The notes beneath the pieces were generated by a model. That model was not told the DNA's origin. It searched no databases and saw only the letters and a list, made by a program, of their open reading frames with translations. Shown piece by piece: positions 16,458 to 24,878 of a DNA stretch of 64,000 nt (positions are counted from its first letter, which is position 1; every line of letters begins with the position of its first letter). The position numbers and the translations under genes are program-made. Source of the DNA: Pseudomonadales bacterium (GTDB lineage: Bacteria > Pseudomonadota > Gammaproteobacteria > Pseudomonadales > Azotimanducaceae); NCBI GenBank assembly GCA_022827905.1, contig JAJEIQ010000003.1, positions 1-64,000 on the forward strand. Reading direction: 5' to 3'.

Positions 16458-17104
16458 GGCGATGACCTCTCCAACTCGGACCGGTACGCTGCCAGCCGGC
16501 TGTTGAATTCCGTCAACCACTGAGCATCCACGAACGCCTTCAGGAAACGCTGCACCTCGAATTCCCGTGAGCGGGCACCGTCCTGCGCTTTCATGCGTCG
16601 CAGGAAACCGAGTTCGACAATGCGATTCAGATCCGCATCCAGCCGGTCCGTCATGCGTGCCTCGTTGCTGCTCTCCGGCAGGAACACCCGCACCAGTTCC
16701 GCGATCTCGTCGCGGCCAATAACCAGCCGGGTCTCCCCGCCGGTGGCGTCCTGCTCGGCCAGCTTCTTGCGCAGCAGCGCCAGCAGCAGGCTGACGTTGA
16801 ACGAGAGCGGGCGCCTAGGCAGCAGCCGAGGAGCGGTGCGGTTACCTTCGCCTTCATCGTCCCCCGATTGTAGGTAAGCATAGCCCTCGCTCTCATCGAT
16901 GATGAGTTCGAGACCCAACACGGCCACGTAGTCCATTACCCGAGCGCGCAACCCGATCAATTCCTCCCATAGCACTGGGTTCCGGTCCCGGAAAACCACG
17001 CCACGAAGCAAGCGAACGGCCACCTGACCGAGCGGATCAGTGGCTTGGCCTGCCTGTCCATCATTTGGTTCGTCGTTGCTCATCGCATCACCATGGTCCG
17101 CCAC
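16454..17104 (-). CDS. jetB: Wadjet subunit JetB (KITE/MukE-like)
   Basis: This 216-residue protein matches the DUF4194/JetB type: a short acidic N-terminus, then paired winged-helix domains (FNVSLLLALLRKKLAEQDA, RDEIAELVRVFLP, LNRIVELGFLRRM). JetB is the KITE subunit that bridges the JetA kleisin and the JetC heads, as MukE does in MukBEF. The frame begins with GTG at 17104. ATG 17083 is an in-frame alternative, and neither has a strong ribosome site. Its stop codon overlaps the jetC start. A 74-bp gap separates it from jetA. Confidence 0.88.
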   Translation of the reverse strand: MADHGDAMSNDEPNDGQAGQATDPLGQVAVRLLRGVVFRDRNPVLWEELIGLRARVMDYVAVLGLELIIDESEGYAYLQSGDDEGEGNRTAPRLLPRRPLSFNVSLLLALLRKKLAEQDATGGETRLVIGRDEIAELVRVFLPESSNEARMTDRLDADLNRIVELGFLRRMKAQDGARSREFEVQRFLKAFVDAQWLTEFNSRLAAYRSELERSSP

Positions 17105-17178
17105 TGTCTCGCGTGATTCAGGAAACCTTGCCGAGCGACGCGCCGCAACGTTTCGCCTGTCACCGGACGAACCACAGT

Positions 17179-18672
17179 CTACCGAGCGAAAATGATTCGT
17201 GGCAGCCTCGTGCGCTTCATGGTTCCCTCTGGAGAAGACTCTCGTTCCGGCCCATCACTCGGATCCCGCGGAGCCCTTGCATCCAAGCGGGTCCACCAGA
17301 TCCATTCCTCGATTTCCTCGTCCACATGGGCTTTCAGCCTGTCCGCCAGTTGCAGGTAGGCGACCAGTTCCGCCATGCCGTGTTCGAAAGGTCGCGCCTC
17401 GCAGAGTTCCCGCAACGTGACCTGTGAGCGGTCCTGCAGGGCGTGGCGGATATGCGCTTCGAGACGCGCCATGTCAACTAAGGTCTCGGCGTAGAGTGCC
17501 GACGTGTCCAGGTCGTCCTCTCCGGATTCAAGTTCAAGAGTGGAGATTGACGGGCTGAAGGGCGGCGTGTACAGGGGGCGCTCCATAGGCAGCACTATGT
17601 GTGCCGCCGTCGCGGAAACCTCGGTCACAGAGCCCTTGGGGGGCTGGTCGCGTACTGCTAGGGCATTGGCTTCGATGTTGCGCAATATCTCCATGATCCG
17701 GCGATTCTCCAACCAAGCCTGATCGTCGAGGAAGCGCCGCAACTGTTGCGAAAGCCGCCGCACCGTGGCTTGGGCCTGCTCACCGGCTTCCAGCCAATCA
17801 TAGTGTACGCGGCGGGTCCGGGCATCGGGACTCATTTCTTCGACCGCGGGCAGCGCCAGCACTGTATCAAGCAGACCGGTCAGTTCCTCTTGGCGTTCCT
17901 GTGACATCAGAAAATCCCAGAAGGCGTTGAAACTGCGCCCCTGATCCGATTCAGCAATAGCGCCGCGCCGTTCCACCACATCGTCCAGCAGCGCCGCGCG
18001 CGGCCCGTCCCACAGCGCGATGCGCTCGCGAACACTCCGGTCCAGCATGCGGAAATTGTGTTCCACCTCGCGGAAGTCGCCGAGCAGTTCCCGGGCCATC
18101 TGCGTGAACTGCTGGAAACGGTCCTTCACGGCGGTGTCGTCGAGCAGGGTCAGTTCACCGGCTCGGATGCTCTCGATTTCCGCCTCGATGCCGGCACACT
18201 GGCGCTCAAGTTCCGCGATGCGGGCCTCCGGGTCCTCGTCGGCGCCTTCGCGAATCTGCCGCAATAACTCGATAAGAGTGCGCAGGCGTGACTCGGTTCC
18301 CACGAAGGACCGCCTGGCTAGGGAGTCAAGCCAGCGAATGGCTTTCTCAGCAGCCGGGGTCAGGTCGAAGTGCGGCTCGTCCGAGTCCTTGGTGTAGTAC
18401 TTTCTGAGCCAAGCGTGTTCTGGATCAGCCCAGTCGTTGAGGTATTCAACCGCCGAACGAGGGAAGGCTTCGACACCCTTTCGCTCGCGCAGATCGAACA
18501 ACTCATCCTCAAGGGCTTCGGCCAAGTCGCCCTGTGGCGTTGCGCGGCGGTTTGGCTCCAGAAAAAAGCGGTATAGGAACCCCGCCACCAGCGGAGCGTT
18601 TTTCGAACGCAGCAGACGCCAAGCGGGGTTGCTCTCGCGCAGGCGCTCAAGGCTGTCGAAGTCGAGGTCCAT
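17179..18672 (-). CDS. jetA: Wadjet subunit JetA (kleisin, MukF-like)
   Basis: A protein of about 497 residues of the DUF3375 type. It opens with LDFDSLERLRESNPAWRLLRS and is followed by winged-helix and long helical regions (RIAELERQCAGIEAEIESI; MARELLGDFREVEHNFRMLD) and a C-terminal winged helix. In Wadjet, JetA is the kleisin that closes the SMC ring and dimerises two motors. I use ATG 18672 because family members begin at this point. The open frame extends to 18927, but that part lies over the upstream nucleotidyltransferase gene. It overlaps that gene's end by 26 bp, so the two are co-transcribed. Confidence 0.9.
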   Translation of the reverse strand: MDLDFDSLERLRESNPAWRLLRSKNAPLVAGFLYRFFLEPNRRATPQGDLAEALEDELFDLRERKGVEAFPRSAVEYLNDWADPEHAWLRKYYTKDSDEPHFDLTPAAEKAIRWLDSLARRSFVGTESRLRTLIELLRQIREGADEDPEARIAELERQCAGIEAEIESIRAGELTLLDDTAVKDRFQQFTQMARELLGDFREVEHNFRMLDRSVRERIALWDGPRAALLDDVVERRGAIAESDQGRSFNAFWDFLMSQERQEELTGLLDTVLALPAVEEMSPDARTRRVHYDWLEAGEQAQATVRRLSQQLRRFLDDQAWLENRRIMEILRNIEANALAVRDQPPKGSVTEVSATAAHIVLPMERPLYTPPFSPSISTLELESGEDDLDTSALYAETLVDMARLEAHIRHALQDRSQVTLRELCEARPFEHGMAELVAYLQLADRLKAHVDEEIEEWIWWTRLDARAPRDPSDGPERESSPEGTMKRTRLPRIIFAR

Positions 18673-19393
18673 GGGTAGTGGGCGGATTGGGTGAATCGGG
18701 AGAGAGCGCCTCCGCTTGGGCGACGAAGTGGCTCCAAGGGTCATGGGCATGTTCCCGGTGGGCTGGCTGCAACAGGGGACGCCCCACGATAATTCGGCGG
18801 CTCGATGCCTTGACCATCTCGCAAAGTTCCACCAGCTCCGCGCTTCGGGTGGCCCAAGTCTCCCGTACCAGCGATTCGATGGTGGAACGATCGTAGAGAA
18901 AGGCGCAGGCCAGATCGTATCCGTCACGGGCCAGCAGCTTGCCTCCGTCGATGGCGCGGCCCAGCAACTTGCCTTTGAGTATGTCGTAGGCTGGGATCAT
19001 GGGGGTGTCGGTTTGCTCCTCCCGGTCCAGCGTACTGGGGTCGAAGCGGGAGGGCGAAACTGAGAGCGAGACGGGGCCGGAGTCCGGGAATGTCCACGCG
19101 CCTGTTCGTCCTGCAAAGAAGTACTGTTTCTTGATCGTTCCGTTTTCGCGTAGCTGGGCAAGAGCGCCATTGACCGCTTGGCCGTGTTTTCGAACGAACT
19201 CTTCACCCATTGGCATTGGCATGGCAAAGTCAATGTCCGTGCTGTGACGATGCGCCCATCGCATGGACAGGGCGGTCCCGCCCCCGAGATAGAGATGGTC
19301 AAGTTCCTCGGCGGAGGCGAATTGCGCCAGAAGGCTGCGGGACCGAACCAAGGAAAGCTTCGGCTTGCCGGAAAGGCCAAACCGGCTGGGCAT
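18647..19393 (-). CDS. AbiEii-type nucleotidyltransferase
   Basis: A protein of about 248 residues of the nucleotidyl transferase AbiEii/AbiGii toxin family. The NTase core is explicit: LYLGGGTALSMRWAHRHSTD followed by IDFAMP, giving the GG motif and a DxD-type metal site. A helical segment with a conserved Lys (YDILKGKLLGRA) follows. Related toxins (AbiEii, MenT) transfer nucleotides to tRNA or other acceptors and act in abortive infection. GGGAGGA lies 8 bp before ATG 19393. It overlaps jetA by 26 bp, so it is tied to Wadjet expression. No AbiEi-type HTH antitoxin is visible; the upstream 155-residue protein is the only candidate partner. Confidence 0.75.
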   Translation of the reverse strand: MPSRFGLSGKPKLSLVRSRSLLAQFASAEELDHLYLGGGTALSMRWAHRHSTDIDFAMPMPMGEEFVRKHGQAVNGALAQLRENGTIKKQYFFAGRTGAWTFPDSGPVSLSVSPSRFDPSTLDREEQTDTPMIPAYDILKGKLLGRAIDGGKLLARDGYDLACAFLYDRSTIESLVRETWATRSAELVELCEMVKASSRRIIVGRPLLQPAHREHAHDPWSHFVAQAEALSPDSPNPPTTHGPRLRQP

Positions 19394-19409
19394 GGGGGCG
19401 TCCTCCCTG

Positions 19410-19877
19410 CTAAAATCCCATGACCCCATCCCCGGCGGTGCGCCACATGAGCGCCTTGTCGCGCATGGGGTTCTCCGGCAGGTCGGGCACCGGGATCTCG
19501 GGGTGCAGGATGCGGATCAGCGCGTTCCACTCCGGGCTGGTTTCCGCGCCGCACCGAACCACCAGACGGCATACCTGCCGTGTGCTTGCCCGTCCATCAA
19601 ACGCCGCACGCCGAGTTTCCCTTGCCTGCATGTTCAGCAGGGCCTCGCGCAAGGCGAACCGGCGCTCTTCGTCCGGTGCGTCCCCCGCTCTGGCCCACAT
19701 GATGAAGTCCCGTTCGCTGATGTTGATGGGGCAGCCAGCCAAGTGCTTCTCCAAGGCTAGGCCAAGTTCGCCGCAGCCGTGAGCGTGGGCGCGTGGCCGC
19801 TCATCGAACGGGTCATCAACGCTCATGTCGGGACAACGGGGCGGCGGGTAGGGGCAGGTTGCTGTGTCGTCAATCAT
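19410..19877 (-). CDS. Uncharacterised protein heading the Wadjet operon
   Basis: A 155-residue soluble protein that I do not recognise. It has an acidic, His/Cys-containing N-terminus and a predominantly helical middle (FIMWARAGDAPDEERRFALR, then EALLNMQARETRRAAFDGRA), and it ends PMRDKALMWRTAGDGVMGF. There is no signal peptide, membrane segment or obvious HTH. It lies 16 bp upstream of the AbiEii-type NTase and is probably the first gene of the six- or seven-gene minus-strand operon. Position suggests it could be the NTase's antitoxin or an accessory subunit, but that rests only on context. The start could also be ATG 19826. Confidence 0.6.
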   Translation of the reverse strand: MIDDTATCPYPPPRCPDMSVDDPFDERPRAHAHGCGELGLALEKHLAGCPINISERDFIMWARAGDAPDEERRFALREALLNMQARETRRAAFDGRASTRQVCRLVVRCGAETSPEWNALIRILHPEIPVPDLPENPMRDKALMWRTAGDGVMGF

Positions 19878-20052
19878 GGCGGTGGGGCCATCAACTCCTC
19901 AACTCATGCTAGCACAGGGTGGCTGGAGCCCGAACCGAAAAAGAACGCCTGTTTTCAAGCGGCGCTAGGCTTGGCTGGCCGAAGTCGGTAAGCTGCGGCT
20001 TCGCCGCATTCGGCATGCGGCTCAACCCACATTCAATTCAAGAGGATCGACG

Positions 20053-20397
20053 ATGGCCAAGAAGCTGGTTTTGGTCGGGCTGGTGCAGCCCGAAAGCGAG
20101 GATCTCGTGGAGGCGTTCAACGCGTGGTATCTGGGCAACCATGTGGAGGACACCTTCAACTGCCCCAACGTGAAGTCGGTGCGCTGCTTCAAGGCGACGC
20201 GGGGCTTCATGGGCGACCCGCCATCGGAATACCTCACCATGTATGAATTCGAGGGGGAGGACGCCGAGCAGGCGGAGCAGGTGCTGGCCGCTTACCAGGC
20301 TGATCCGGAGGGCTGGAGCAAGCGGCTGCCGAACAACAACTCGATGGCGGTGGTCGGTGCAGGCTGGTACCACGAGGAGTTGGCGTTCGGGGTCTAG
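20053..20397 (+). CDS. Small dimeric alpha/beta-barrel protein (EthD/DUF4286-like)
   Basis: A 114-residue protein with ferredoxin-like alternation: KKLVLVGLVQP, helix, FNAWYLGNHVEDTFNCPNV, KSVRCFKATRG, then YLTMYEFEGEDAEQAEQVLA. The WY-NHV-DT arrangement is like EthD or DUF4286 dimeric barrels that sit in catabolic operons and often act on or bind hydrophobic substrates. AAGAGGATCGACG precedes the ATG. It is the first gene of a run of co-directional genes (transporter, hydrolase, LLM enzyme). Confidence 0.6.
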   Translation: MAKKLVLVGLVQPESEDLVEAFNAWYLGNHVEDTFNCPNVKSVRCFKATRGFMGDPPSEYLTMYEFEGEDAEQAEQVLAAYQADPEGWSKRLPNNNSMAVVGAGWYHEELAFGV

Positions 20398-20420
20398 CCC
20401 GCTCGGCGGCGACCGCAGCC

Positions 20421-21734
20421 ATGCAGACTCCCTATTCCAGCCGCACCCAGTGGTACGTGGTGCTGCTGCTGACCTTGGCGGCCACCCTGTCGTTCATCGA
20501 CCGGCAGATTCTCAACGTCATGATCGGCCCCATCAAGCGGGACTTAGGCGGACTAAGCGATACTGAAATCTCGCTCATCATCGGCCTCGCCTTCTCGCTG
20601 GTCTATACACTGGCGACCGTGCCCTTGGCGCGCATGGCGGACCGCGCCAACCGGCGCAACATCATCGCCGCTGGCATTTTTGCCTGGAGCCTGGCGACGG
20701 CCTTGGCGGGCAAGGCGGACAGCTTCCGCAACCTGTTTTTGGCCCGCATGGGCGTCGGCATCGGCGAGGCGACCTTGGGGCCGGCTTCAACCTCGCTGCT
20801 AGCCGACTACTTTGACAACGCCCGGCTGCCATTGGCCTACGGCATCGTCGGCGCGGCGCCCTTCATCGGCACCGGCCTCGCCAACATCGTCGGCGGGCCG
20901 CTGATCGATTGGCTGGAGGCGCGGCCCAACTTCACGCTGCCACTGTTCGGCGAACTTTACTCCTGGCAGATGGTGCTGGTCTGCGTTGGGCTGCCGGGCA
21001 TTCTGCTGGCGGCGGTGATGTTCACCATCGCTGAGCCGGTGCGCCGGGGGGCGCTGAAGGATGCCGCCGCCGGCTTTCCGCTCGGCGAAGTGTGGCGCTT
21101 CGTCGCCTCCCGGGGGAAGTACCTCACCTATCACTTCATCGCCTATCTGTGCCTGTCGATTCAAGGTTTCGCCTTCCTCACTTGGGTGGTGGAGTTCTTC
21201 GTGCGCAAGCACCAGTGGACCAAGACCGAAATCGGCCTCACCTACGGCATCATCGCCTTGGTGGTTGGCGTCATCGGCAGCGTGTGGGCGGGCTTTTTCG
21301 CGGGAAGGCTGATCGGCCGGGGCGGCGGCGATGCGCCGATGCGGGTCACGCTTTGGGGCACCTTGGTGCTGGGGCCGGTGGCGGTGGTCCTGCCGCTGCT
21401 GGAGAGCGGCATCGCGGCCGCCGTGATGCTGGTGCCGATCACCTTCACCATGGCCATGCCGCCGGGCCTCAGCAACGCCGCCCTGCAGGCCATCGCGCCC
21501 AACCAGATGCGCGGCCAGTTGATCGCCCTGTACCTGATTTGCGTATCCTTTCTCTCCTATCTATTCGCGCCGTTCATCATCGCCGTGATGAACGACTACG
21601 TTTTTGGCCGGGAGGATGCCATCGATCTTTCGCTGGCCACCTTGGCCGTGTTCAACTACAGCATCGCCGCGCTGTGCCTAGCACTGAGCTTGAAGCCATT
21701 GCGTGCAGCCTTGGCTAAAATCCAATCCGAATAG
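20421..21734 (+). CDS. MFS transporter, spinster-like
   Basis: A 437-residue, 12-helix major facilitator. The N-terminal signature (TLSFIDRQILNVMIGPIKRD, then LSDTEISLIIGLAFSLVYTL), the loop PLARMADRANRRNI and GVGIGEATLGPASTSLLADY are typical of the spinster-like group of bacterial MFS proteins. It differs from the two GPH carriers of this window. Bacterial homologues are often found with SDR, LLM and acyl-CoA genes of lipid or steroid catabolism. It is probably co-transcribed with the small protein upstream and the hydrolase downstream (21-bp gap). Confidence 0.85.
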   Translation: MQTPYSSRTQWYVVLLLTLAATLSFIDRQILNVMIGPIKRDLGGLSDTEISLIIGLAFSLVYTLATVPLARMADRANRRNIIAAGIFAWSLATALAGKADSFRNLFLARMGVGIGEATLGPASTSLLADYFDNARLPLAYGIVGAAPFIGTGLANIVGGPLIDWLEARPNFTLPLFGELYSWQMVLVCVGLPGILLAAVMFTIAEPVRRGALKDAAAGFPLGEVWRFVASRGKYLTYHFIAYLCLSIQGFAFLTWVVEFFVRKHQWTKTEIGLTYGIIALVVGVIGSVWAGFFAGRLIGRGGGDAPMRVTLWGTLVLGPVAVVLPLLESGIAAAVMLVPITFTMAMPPGLSNAALQAIAPNQMRGQLIALYLICVSFLSYLFAPFIIAVMNDYVFGREDAIDLSLATLAVFNYSIAALCLALSLKPLRAALAKIQSE

Positions 21735-21755
21735 AGACCACGTCAAGGAGGAACC

Positions 21756-22577
21756 ATGGGCCGTTTGGCGGTTAAGGAAGCCCGGCAAATCCACTTTGAG
21801 CACTATGTTGGGGGGGATGCGAGCAAACCCCCGGTGGTGCTGTCCCACGGTTGGGGCATGGGCTGCCGGGTCTGGGACAACACGGTGGCGCGGCTGGTGG
21901 ATGCCGGGCACGGCGTGGTCATCTACGACCACCGCTGCTGCGGGCAGTCCGACAAGGACTTTGCCGACGTCTCCATCGAGGCCCTAGGCGCCGACTTGGC
22001 GGCCTTGTGCCGACATTTGCGCTTGGCCGCCCCGGTTTTGAACGGCTGGTCCTTGGGCGGCGCGGTGGCGGTGGATGCCGCCGCCCGCTTGGGCAACGAG
22101 GTTGGCGGCTTGGTGCTGACCGGGGGCGCCACGCCGCGCTACACCCAAGGGGAGGGCTTCCCCCACGGTGGTCAGGCGGAGGACGTGGCGGCTACCGTGG
22201 CCGCCCTGCGCGCCGACCGGGTGAATTTCCTCAAGACCTTGTACTTTGACGGTGTGTTCGCGAAGGACGTGGGCGACGATGTCAAGGATTGGTGTTGGCG
22301 CATCGCCCTGCAGGCGAGTTCCGGCGCGGATGCCTCCCTGGGCGCCTTGGCGCAGCTAGACCAACGCAGTGCCATGGCGGGCCTGTCCTGTCCGGCGTTG
22401 GTGGCCGTCGGCGGGCAGGACGGTGTGGTGGTGCCGGAGACCGGCCGCTATGCCGCTGGCTGCCTGCGGAACGCCCAACTGATCGAGTTCGAGGACAGCG
22501 GCCACGCCGTCTTTCTGGAGGATGCGGACCGCTATCATGGCGCGTTGCTGGACTTCTTGGCCGGGGTGGCGTCGTGA
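21756..22577 (+). CDS. Alpha/beta hydrolase
   Basis: A 273-residue alpha/beta-hydrolase-fold enzyme. The oxyanion loop SHGWGMGCRVWD, the strand VVIYDHRCCGQSDKD, the nucleophile elbow NGWSLGG (Ser), an Asp in VAVGGQDGVVVP and a terminal His in FEDSGHAVFLED complete a catalytic triad. It likely hydrolyses an ester or lactone, or a C-C bond as in meta-cleavage hydrolases. AAGGAGG sits just before the ATG. The stop overlaps the downstream LLM oxidoreductase start (GTGA). Confidence 0.85.
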   Translation: MGRLAVKEARQIHFEHYVGGDASKPPVVLSHGWGMGCRVWDNTVARLVDAGHGVVIYDHRCCGQSDKDFADVSIEALGADLAALCRHLRLAAPVLNGWSLGGAVAVDAAARLGNEVGGLVLTGGATPRYTQGEGFPHGGQAEDVAATVAALRADRVNFLKTLYFDGVFAKDVGDDVKDWCWRIALQASSGADASLGALAQLDQRSAMAGLSCPALVAVGGQDGVVVPETGRYAAGCLRNAQLIEFEDSGHAVFLEDADRYHGALLDFLAGVAS

Positions 22578-23596
22578 GCGGGCGGCAGGTCAATTTCGGG
22601 CTCTGGTACGACTTCCGCAACCCGGTGCCGAGCACGGTTGGTTTTCAGGACCTCTACCGAGCCAGCCTCGATCAGATCGCCTGGGCGGAATCGCTGGGTT
22701 TCGATTCCGTCTGGCTCACCGAGCACCACTTCTGCGAGGACGGCTACACGCCGTCGCCCTTGGTCATCGCCGCCGCCATCGGCGAGCGCACCGAGCGGAT
22801 GCGCATCGGCACCAACCTGATGCTGTTGCCGCTGGCGGACCCGGTGCGCCTAGCCGAAGACTCCGCGACGCTGTCCATCCTCACGGGCGGGCGCTTCGAC
22901 CTAGGCGTGGGCCTAGGTTACCGGCAACTGGAGTTCGACTACTTCGGGCGGCAGTTGAGGCATCGGCCGAGCCTCATGGAGGAGGGCATCGACATCATCC
23001 GCCAGTGCTGGAGCGGTGAGCCGGTGCGCATCGACGGCAAGCGCTACCGCATCGAAGGCTTGCCGGTTGCCCCAGCGCCCGAACAGGCGCCCAAGCTCTA
23101 CATGGGGGGCATGGCGCAGCCCGCCGTCGCCCGGGCGGCCCGGCTGGGCGACGGCTTCCTGTCCACTGGCGGCATCGGCCATGACCTATACGCACAAGCC
23201 CTCGCCGATCTGGGCAAGCCGCGTTCGGCAGGCGCCATCTGCGCCGGCAACTGGTCCATCGTCGCTCCGGACCCTGAAGCGGAGGCCGCGCGCATCGGCG
23301 AGCATGTGCTCTACCAGACCAACCAATACATCAGTTGGGGCGCATTCGGTCCGCCTGACCAGACGCCGCAATTCCCCGACGCGGCCAGCGCCATCGAGGG
23401 CGGCCTCTACGAACTGTGCGACGCCGACGGCGCCGTGGCGAGCCTCACTGCCATGTTGACCGACTTCCCGGAGATCATCGACGTGCACTTCTGGGCGCAA
23501 TTCCCGGGCGAGCCCGTGGAGAGCGGCAGTCGGCGCATCGAGTATCTGGCTGGCCAGGTACTGCCCCGGGTCCGTTCGGCGCTCGAATCGGCGTAG
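22574..23596 (+). CDS. LLM-class flavin-dependent oxidoreductase
   Basis: A protein of about 340 residues with the luciferase-like TIM-barrel pattern: FDSVWLTEHHFCEDGYTPSP, the stretch RMRIGTNLMLLPLADPVRLA, then GGRFDLGVGLGYRQLEFDYF. It should use FMN (or F420) for monooxygenation or dehydrogenation. I use GTG 22574, which forms a 4-bp GTGA overlap with the hydrolase stop. The open frame extends further upstream but that part lies inside the hydrolase gene. Coupled translation suggests the two enzymes handle one pathway, for example oxygenation followed by ester or lactone cleavage. Confidence 0.87.
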   Translation: MSGRQVNFGLWYDFRNPVPSTVGFQDLYRASLDQIAWAESLGFDSVWLTEHHFCEDGYTPSPLVIAAAIGERTERMRIGTNLMLLPLADPVRLAEDSATLSILTGGRFDLGVGLGYRQLEFDYFGRQLRHRPSLMEEGIDIIRQCWSGEPVRIDGKRYRIEGLPVAPAPEQAPKLYMGGMAQPAVARAARLGDGFLSTGGIGHDLYAQALADLGKPRSAGAICAGNWSIVAPDPEAEAARIGEHVLYQTNQYISWGAFGPPDQTPQFPDAASAIEGGLYELCDADGAVASLTAMLTDFPEIIDVHFWAQFPGEPVESGSRRIEYLAGQVLPRVRSALESA

Positions 23597-23621
23597 CCCC
23601 CCTCGCTGCCGACTGAGTTCC

Positions 23622-24803
23622 GTGGACCCGAAATCGGTCGTTCAGGAGCTGCTGCTGGACCAAGGCGCATACTCGCCGGTGGAGTTGCTGCTGGCGGCCG
23701 GTCTGCTGGCCCACGGCGACTATCTGGCCTGGCGGCGGGGCGAGACCGGCAGTTTGGACGGAGCCCTGCGGGATCGGTCGGCGGCTCGTGGCGCGTTGGA
23801 AACCGCCCAGGCCTTTGCCCTCAAGCTCGGCTTGACCGCGGAACAGGTGGTCTATGAGGGATGGGAGGACAGTGCCGGTTTGGATTTGCTGGCTTCCCCA
23901 GACCGCGGGCTCAACGCCCTGCTGCGCACCCACTATCGCCATGTTCAGGGGGAAGGCAATGGTCAGCTTGATCTGTTTCTTGACAGCGCGGTCACGGTGG
24001 CGACCAACGATCTCCTCGACGCGCTCCTGAGACGGAGTGCCCAAGACGCGGATAAGGCTTTGGATCATCTGTTGGAGATCAGGCCTGACTATGCCCATAG
24101 GCCGCAAGCCGTCTGCTTGATTGAAGCGCTGCGGGTGCCCGCCCCGACTGCGCACGGCGAAGCCCTCGATCAGTTGGACCGCGTGACGGAAGAGTGGGCG
24201 CTGGCCGCATCAGAGCTGTTGACGGGCCGTGCCCAGGATTTCCTGCGCCCGCTATGGCACGGCATTGCCCAAGCGCTCGATCCAGTGCGCTTTGAAGCCA
24301 AGGATGCCCAGCGGCACGTCAGCTGGATTCACCGCCAGTGTCTAGATTGGGAAAGCGTTCGAGCCTCCGTACATGCCGTGCCGAACCACCAAGCTGAGCC
24401 GGTGCTGGTCGAACGGCTGGCGGAAGCGCAATGGTGGCTGCGCGAGCGCACCGCGGCGGTGGGCCACTGGTTCGCTCTGTGCGTATTGGCGTCGGATCGG
24501 ATGAAGGCCGTGCTCGATTCACCACGCTTTCCTGACGCTGCGTTGCTCGCCGGGTGGCAGGCCGCGAAGGCCGCGGACATCGAGCCGGAAATCACCATGG
24601 CTTGGTTTCCCGCTTGGATGCTGCTCCGGGAGCCAGGACTGGCCCGCGCCCTCGATCCCCTTGGCGGCGTGGATGAACCCACTCGCGCCTTCGACATGCT
24701 GCGGCTGCTGCTGACGACCGAGGGAGGCAACGTCGAATTGCGGCGGGAACTGGCCGCAGTCCATCGCGGCCTACTCGACCGATTCCTAGCGTTGCGGGGC
24801 TGA
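23622..24803 (+). CDS. Uncharacterised helical protein, 393 residues
   Basis: I do not recognise this protein. It is soluble, without a signal peptide, and almost wholly helical, rich in Ala, Leu, Asp and Arg. The N-terminal motif VVQELLLDQGAYSPVELLLA is followed by HGDYLAWRRGETGSLDGALR. Several conserved-looking Trp segments follow (ALDPVRFEAKDAQRHVSWIH, then AEAQWWLRERTAAVGHWF). The start is GTG 23622. It lies 25 bp after the LLM gene, so it may belong to the same transcript. A repeat-type scaffold or regulatory role is possible, but nothing in the sequence settles it. Confidence 0.6.
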   Translation: MDPKSVVQELLLDQGAYSPVELLLAAGLLAHGDYLAWRRGETGSLDGALRDRSAARGALETAQAFALKLGLTAEQVVYEGWEDSAGLDLLASPDRGLNALLRTHYRHVQGEGNGQLDLFLDSAVTVATNDLLDALLRRSAQDADKALDHLLEIRPDYAHRPQAVCLIEALRVPAPTAHGEALDQLDRVTEEWALAASELLTGRAQDFLRPLWHGIAQALDPVRFEAKDAQRHVSWIHRQCLDWESVRASVHAVPNHQAEPVLVERLAEAQWWLRERTAAVGHWFALCVLASDRMKAVLDSPRFPDAALLAGWQAAKAADIEPEITMAWFPAWMLLREPGLARALDPLGGVDEPTRAFDMLRLLLTTEGGNVELRRELAAVHRGLLDRFLALRG

Positions 24804-24878
24804 TTGGGCCTGCACATTCATCCGTGACTGCCCGCTGCAAGTTCGCTATATTGACGCGCATTCCAATGGGAGAGTGAC

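Noticed and set aside
18673..18927. N-terminal extension of JetA by 85 residues
   Set aside because: The extension lies over the NTase coding sequence and has no similarity to the JetA start; ATG 18672 fits the family.
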